A stretch of DNA of 8,338 nt from positions 1 through 8,338 of the forward strand of contig UQZC01000058.1 of the NCBI GenBank assembly GCA_900545505.1, given 5' to 3'. Shown here piece by piece: positions 5,929 to 8,338 of the stretch. The notes under the pieces were generated by a model that had not been told where the DNA came from, made no database searches, and was given only the letters and a program-made list of their open reading frames with translations. The first letter of the stretch is position 1; every line of letters starts with the position of its first letter. A program made the position numbers and the translations under genes. The stretch is from an uncultured Collinsella sp. (GTDB lineage: Bacteria; Actinomycetota; Coriobacteriia; Coriobacteriales; Coriobacteriaceae).

Positions 5929-6852
5929 TTACAGCTTGGCGTCGATGTCGACGCTCTGATACGTAGGGGTCTGCTGAACATAGAGCTTGATGCCCATGTC
6001 GAGCAGCTGATTGACGTCGGCCTTCTGGGTGGCGTCGAGAAAGACGGAGCTGTCCTTGCCGCCGACCTGATCGGCACCGTCGTGGTTGGCGGTGGCGCCC
6101 AGGTTGATGGCGTCGAGCTTGTAGCCCTGGCAGAACTGCAGCATCTCGGCAGTGTTGCCAAAGACGAACATGACGCGCTCGCCGAGGGTGTTGAGCTTGT
6201 CCATCTTGGCGAGGGCACGCTCGACGGTGAAGACGTTCAGGCGCACGCCCTGGGGCTTGGCCAGCTTAAGAGCGCCCTTCTTGATGTCATCGTTGGCGGC
6301 GTTGTTGTCGACGACGATGATGCGCTCGGCCTGAACCTTGGTGGTCCAGGTAAAGACGACCTGGCCGTGCAGCAGACGGTAATCAAGACGTGCGAGGACG
6401 ATCTTGGCGGGACCGGAGCTGTGACGGGACGCCTTGGCCTTCTTGGCGGGAGCCGCGGCAGCCTCGACCGGTGCGTTGGGGTTGGTCAGACCGGTGCGGG
6501 CCTCGTTGATGAGGGCTGCGAGCTCGGCACCCTTGACGGGGACGGGGCTCATAGCGAGCGTGAGCGCCAGCGGGATGTTGAAACCGCTGACAACCGTGAA
6601 CTTCGTGCCGTTCTTGGAAAGCTCGACCATGCTGTTGTTGACCGAGCTGCCGAGCATATCGGTCAGCACATAGACGGTGTCGTCCGCGTTGAACGTGGCG
6701 ATCATGGCGTCCACCTTATTGGTGATGGGCTCCTTGTCGTCACGAGCAAGCGACACGACGTGGACGTTCGACACGTCGCCGAGAACCATCTCGAGCGTGT
6801 CTTTGGCGCCTGCGGCCAGGCCGCCATGAGATGCGAGAATGATCTGATTCAT
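5929..6852 (-). CDS. PTS mannose/fructose/sorbose-family EIIAB fusion
   Basis: A cytoplasmic phosphotransfer protein that takes phosphate from HPr and passes it to the sugar entering through EIIC/EIID. Residues 1-122 are the EIIA domain: IILASHGGLA places the phospho-histidine at H9, and YVLTDMLGSSVNNS (61-74) is the conserved EIIA loop. An Ala/Pro/Lys linker spans about 123-148. The EIIB domain fills 149-307, and ARLDYRLLHGQVVFTW puts its phospho-histidine at H162; the usual acidic residue after the first Asp (as in RIDDRL) is Tyr here. The length of 307 fits ManX-type fusions (E. coli ManX carries H10 and H175). The ATG has a very strong ribosome site, AAGGAGGAGG (6857-6866), four bases upstream. 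It is first gene of the operon; a TATAAT box with an overlapping operator-like palindrome sits just upstream. Sugar is not deducible; with the SIS gene an Amadori substrate is plausible. Confidence 0.96.
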   Translation of the reverse strand: MNQIILASHGGLAAGAKDTLEMVLGDVSNVHVVSLARDDKEPITNKVDAMIATFNADDTVYVLTDMLGSSVNNSMVELSKNGTKFTVVSGFNIPLALTLAMSPVPVKGAELAALINEARTGLTNPNAPVEAAAAPAKKAKASRHSSGPAKIVLARLDYRLLHGQVVFTWTTKVQAERIIVVDNNAANDDIKKGALKLAKPQGVRLNVFTVERALAKMDKLNTLGERVMFVFGNTAEMLQFCQGYKLDAINLGATANHDGADQVGGKDSSVFLDATQKADVNQLLDMGIKLYVQQTPTYQSVDIDAKL

Positions 6853-6878
6853 CTTGCCTCCTCCTTTTCGTTATGGTC

Positions 6879-6898
6879 ATTATAACGTCTTATACGTT
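6879..6898 (-). promoter_or_regulatory. Promoter -10 and operator of the PTS-SIS operon
   Basis: On the minus strand a consensus TATAAT (6879-6884) stands 27 bases before the EIIAB start. Directly adjoining it is a perfect inverted repeat AACGT-N5-ACGTT (6884-6898), containing ACGT-N5-ACGT at 6885-6897. This matches the site before the GntR gene at 11 of 13 positions. No good -35 appears at 16-18 bases. A regulator bound here would cover the promoter spacer, which suits repression by the local GntR protein. Confidence 0.65.
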
Positions 6899-6922
6899 GC
6901 TTATATTGCTAATTAGTATAAA

Positions 6923-6957
6923 GACCGTTCGCGGGTGAAAATCGACCGTTGACGGGT
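6923..6957. promoter_or_regulatory. Two 14-bp direct repeats, 21 bp apart, upstream of the PTS promoter
   Basis: GACCGTTCGCGGGT (6923-6936) and GACCGTTGACGGGT (6944-6957) agree at 12 of 14 positions and begin exactly 21 bp apart, two helical turns. They sit about 40-75 bp upstream of the TATAAT box, where tandem sites for an activator often lie. The poor -35 of this promoter would fit a need for activation. The binding protein is unknown; this differs from the ACGT-N5-ACGT motif. Confidence 0.5.
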
Positions 6958-7034
6958 TTAACGTACTCGAAACGTTTGGCTGGGTAGGCCGGCGCTAGCT
7001 GGATAACCCCAGGTCAGACCCTGCGCGCAATCCC

Positions 7035-8117
7035 CTATCGCACGAAGTACCAGGGGCTTTCCTGTACGGTGGGTTCCAGCGCAATGCCGGTGCGTTCCTT
7101 AAACAGATCCATGTCCTGAGATTTTTCGGTCCACCACGCATTGGGCTTAAAGGTCATGCTCTCAATGACATGACCGACAAACACACTGTTGCGCAGCTTG
7201 GAGAAGTCGGTGTTCATAATCAGGATGGACGCGAGCACCAGCACGATGCCCAGGACCTTGATCGCGCCGGCGGGCTCGGCGTAGACACCAATGCCCAGCA
7301 GTACGGTGACGACCGTCTCGAATGACATTACGACGGGAACTTTCGACGTCTCGAGCCCCATGGACAGACCCTGCATATATAAGACATAGGCCACAGCTGT
7401 GGGGATGAGTCCAAAACCAAAGAACAGCAGCAGCAGCTGTGGCGACATTGCCGCGGCGACATCTGGCCACGGAGCCGCGATAGCCGCCATAACCGCACCG
7501 CCAAAAACAAGGCCCCAAAACGTGACAGCCAGCGGGTGGACCGTCTTGGTTGCTATCCGGCTAAACACCGCGAGTGACGCGCCACAAAAGCCCGCGATCA
7601 CGCCCGACGTGACGCCCCAAACCGAAAAATGGAAACCGGAAAGGTCGCCATTGGTCACTGCAAGTACACAGCCACCGATATTAAAAGCGATGGCAACGAG
7701 CTTGTTGGGAGTCACATCCTCGCGATAAAGCACGCGGCCGAACATGACGCCAAACACCGGCGAGGTGTAGAGCAGCACCGAGGCCGTGGACATGCCCACC
7801 TCGCCCATGCACTCGTAATAAAGCGTGTTAGCGGTGGCGAGGCCGATAATGCCAAGAAGCGCACAGGGAACAAGCTCTTTAGGACTTGCCTTGAACAGTG
7901 CCAGGGGACCCGATGCTTTTCCCTCACGATCGCCTCCCTGGCAACCCATGAACGCCAAGACCGGAGCCATTAAGACGGCACCCGACAACAGGCGAAAGGC
8001 CGCCATGCTCTGAGACGAAACACCCATGGCCGAGATGCCGTTTACAAAGATTCCGATGCTGCCCCACATAAGCGCGGCGATCAGCACCAGCACATAGCCC
8101 AGATTGCTTTTCTTCAA
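7035..8117 (-). CDS. EamA/DMT-superfamily permease with C-terminal soluble tail
   Basis: An integral membrane transporter of the drug/metabolite superfamily; EamA relatives usually export amino acids or other small metabolites. The 360-residue protein has two EamA repeats of about five membrane helices each. The first starts with GYVLVLIAALMWGSIGIFVNG; the second covers roughly 165-302 and ends IKVLGIVLVLASILIM. A hydrophilic insert (CQGGDREGKASG, near 60-70) lies between early helices. A tail of about 57 residues (304-360) follows the last helix, longer than usual, and ends SPWYFVR. The TTG start (8115-8117) is chosen because GAGGAGG (8123-8129) lies five bases upstream; a GTG 36 bases earlier has no such site and would nearly touch the operator. 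Overlapping operator-like motifs at 8157-8178 match those of the PTS and GntR genes, suggesting co-regulation. Export of the amine released by the SIS enzyme is an attractive but unproven role. Confidence 0.92.
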   Translation of the reverse strand: MKKSNLGYVLVLIAALMWGSIGIFVNGISAMGVSSQSMAAFRLLSGAVLMAPVLAFMGCQGGDREGKASGPLALFKASPKELVPCALLGIIGLATANTLYYECMGEVGMSTASVLLYTSPVFGVMFGRVLYREDVTPNKLVAIAFNIGGCVLAVTNGDLSGFHFSVWGVTSGVIAGFCGASLAVFSRIATKTVHPLAVTFWGLVFGGAVMAAIAAPWPDVAAAMSPQLLLLFFGFGLIPTAVAYVLYMQGLSMGLETSKVPVVMSFETVVTVLLGIGVYAEPAGAIKVLGIVLVLASILIMNTDFSKLRNSVFVGHVIESMTFKPNAWWTEKSQDMDLFKERTGIALEPTVQESPWYFVR

Positions 8118-8156
8118 CGCAGCCTCCTCGGTATTGTTTCCAATATGTTTCACACT

Positions 8157-8178
8157 ACGTTATAGTCGTTATATACAT
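8157..8178. promoter_or_regulatory. Overlapping pair of operator-like sites and probable promoter for EamA
   Basis: ACGTTATAGTCGT (8157-8169) and TCGTTATATACAT (8166-8178) each match ACGTTATATACGT at 11 of 13 positions and share the middle half-site, giving three half-sites at 9-bp steps. A -10-like TATAAC (minus strand, 8159-8164) overlaps them; TTGAAA (8180-8185) is a possible -35 but only 15 bp away. The site lies 40 bases before the TTG start. Binding by the local GntR protein is inference. Confidence 0.55.
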
Positions 8179-8195
8179 TTTTCAAGACACAAATC

Positions 8196-8219
8196 GGCGA
8201 GCGGAAAAATCTGCTCGCC
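8196..8219. repeat. Hairpin upstream of EamA, possible terminator of the preceding unit
   Basis: GGCGAGC (8196-8202) pairs with GCTCGCC (8213-8219), extendable on the plus strand to 10 bp with one wobble and an AAAA loop. On the minus strand GATTTGTG follows, a weak U-tract, so it might end a gene beyond the right edge. Confidence 0.4.
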
Positions 8220-8238
8220 CACACACTCATTGGGTGCT

Positions 8239-8306
8239 CATTGGGGACGCACTTAAAGAGTAGTCATTGGGGACGTTCCTGAATGACTAGTCATTTAAGA
8301 ACGTCC
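8239..8306. repeat. Direct repeat plus nested palindrome at the right edge
   Basis: CATTGGGGACG occurs at 8239-8249 and 8265-8275, 26 bases apart. GGACGTTC (8271-8278) pairs with GAACGTCC (8299-8306), and the enclosed loop holds a perfect 14-base palindrome, AATGACTAGTCATT (8282-8295). No gene is visible in 8118-8338. It looks like a dispersed extragenic repeat of this genome, but only one full copy is in view. Confidence 0.65.
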
Positions 8307-8338
8307 ATTACAGTCGAAATTGTCAGCCCGGGACCGTC

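Noticed and set aside
6960..6976. AACGT and ACGTT inverted pair between the EIIAB and EamA genes
   Set aside because: It resembles the operator but has a 7-base instead of a 5-base spacer and lies beyond the direct repeats, far from the promoter; probably chance.
8118..8153. GTG at 8151-8153 as the EamA start, giving 12 more residues
   Set aside because: No ribosome site precedes it and it would nearly touch the operator, while the TTG at 8117 has GAGGAGG at ideal spacing and begins next to the first membrane helix.

Overview
This window looks like the chromosome of a high-GC gut actinobacterium of the Coriobacteriia, most likely Collinsella or a near relative. That placement is inferred from protein style, base composition and the short repeats scattered between genes; I could not run a database search. 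All eight recognisable genes lie on the minus strand, so they are transcribed from right to left. I see no RNA genes, insertion sequences, CRISPR arrays or phage genes.

In transcription order, a 10-TM EamA/DMT-family permease (7035-8117, TTG start) comes first with its own promoter region. Next is a sugar operon made of a mannose-family PTS, EIIAB (5929-6852), EIIC (5098-5892) and EIID (4251-5084). A 197-base gap with three hairpins separates EIID from a SIS-domain enzyme resembling fructoselysine-6-phosphate deglycases (3070-4053), and a convincing intrinsic terminator (3004-3035) ends the operon. Downstream are a HAD phosphatase/phosphomutase (2280-2909), a YitT-family membrane protein (918-1925, GTG start) and a GntR/HutC regulator (11-697) whose C-terminus looks frameshifted.

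The main observation is a shared 13-bp operator-like motif, ACGT-N5-ACGT, best written ACGTTATATACGT. It occurs upstream of the GntR gene (735-747), at the -10 region of the PTS operon (6885-6897), and twice in overlapping form upstream of the EamA gene (8157-8178). This suggests that one local GntR regulator controls itself, the PTS-deglycase operon and the permease. A reasonable working model is uptake and phosphorylation of an Amadori-type amino sugar (such as fructoselysine or glucoselysine) by the PTS, cleavage to a hexose phosphate and a free amine by the SIS enzyme, and possible export of the amine by EamA. The substrate and the export role are inference.

The gaps between genes are rich in structure. 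There is a 43-nt dispersed repeat present twice (791-833 and 2926-2968), a 119-nt nested inverted repeat with 15-bp perfect ends (2064-2182), a 26-nt perfect hairpin (4146-4171), a pair of 14-bp direct repeats exactly 21 bp apart upstream of the PTS promoter (6923-6957), and a nested palindrome near the right edge (8239-8306).
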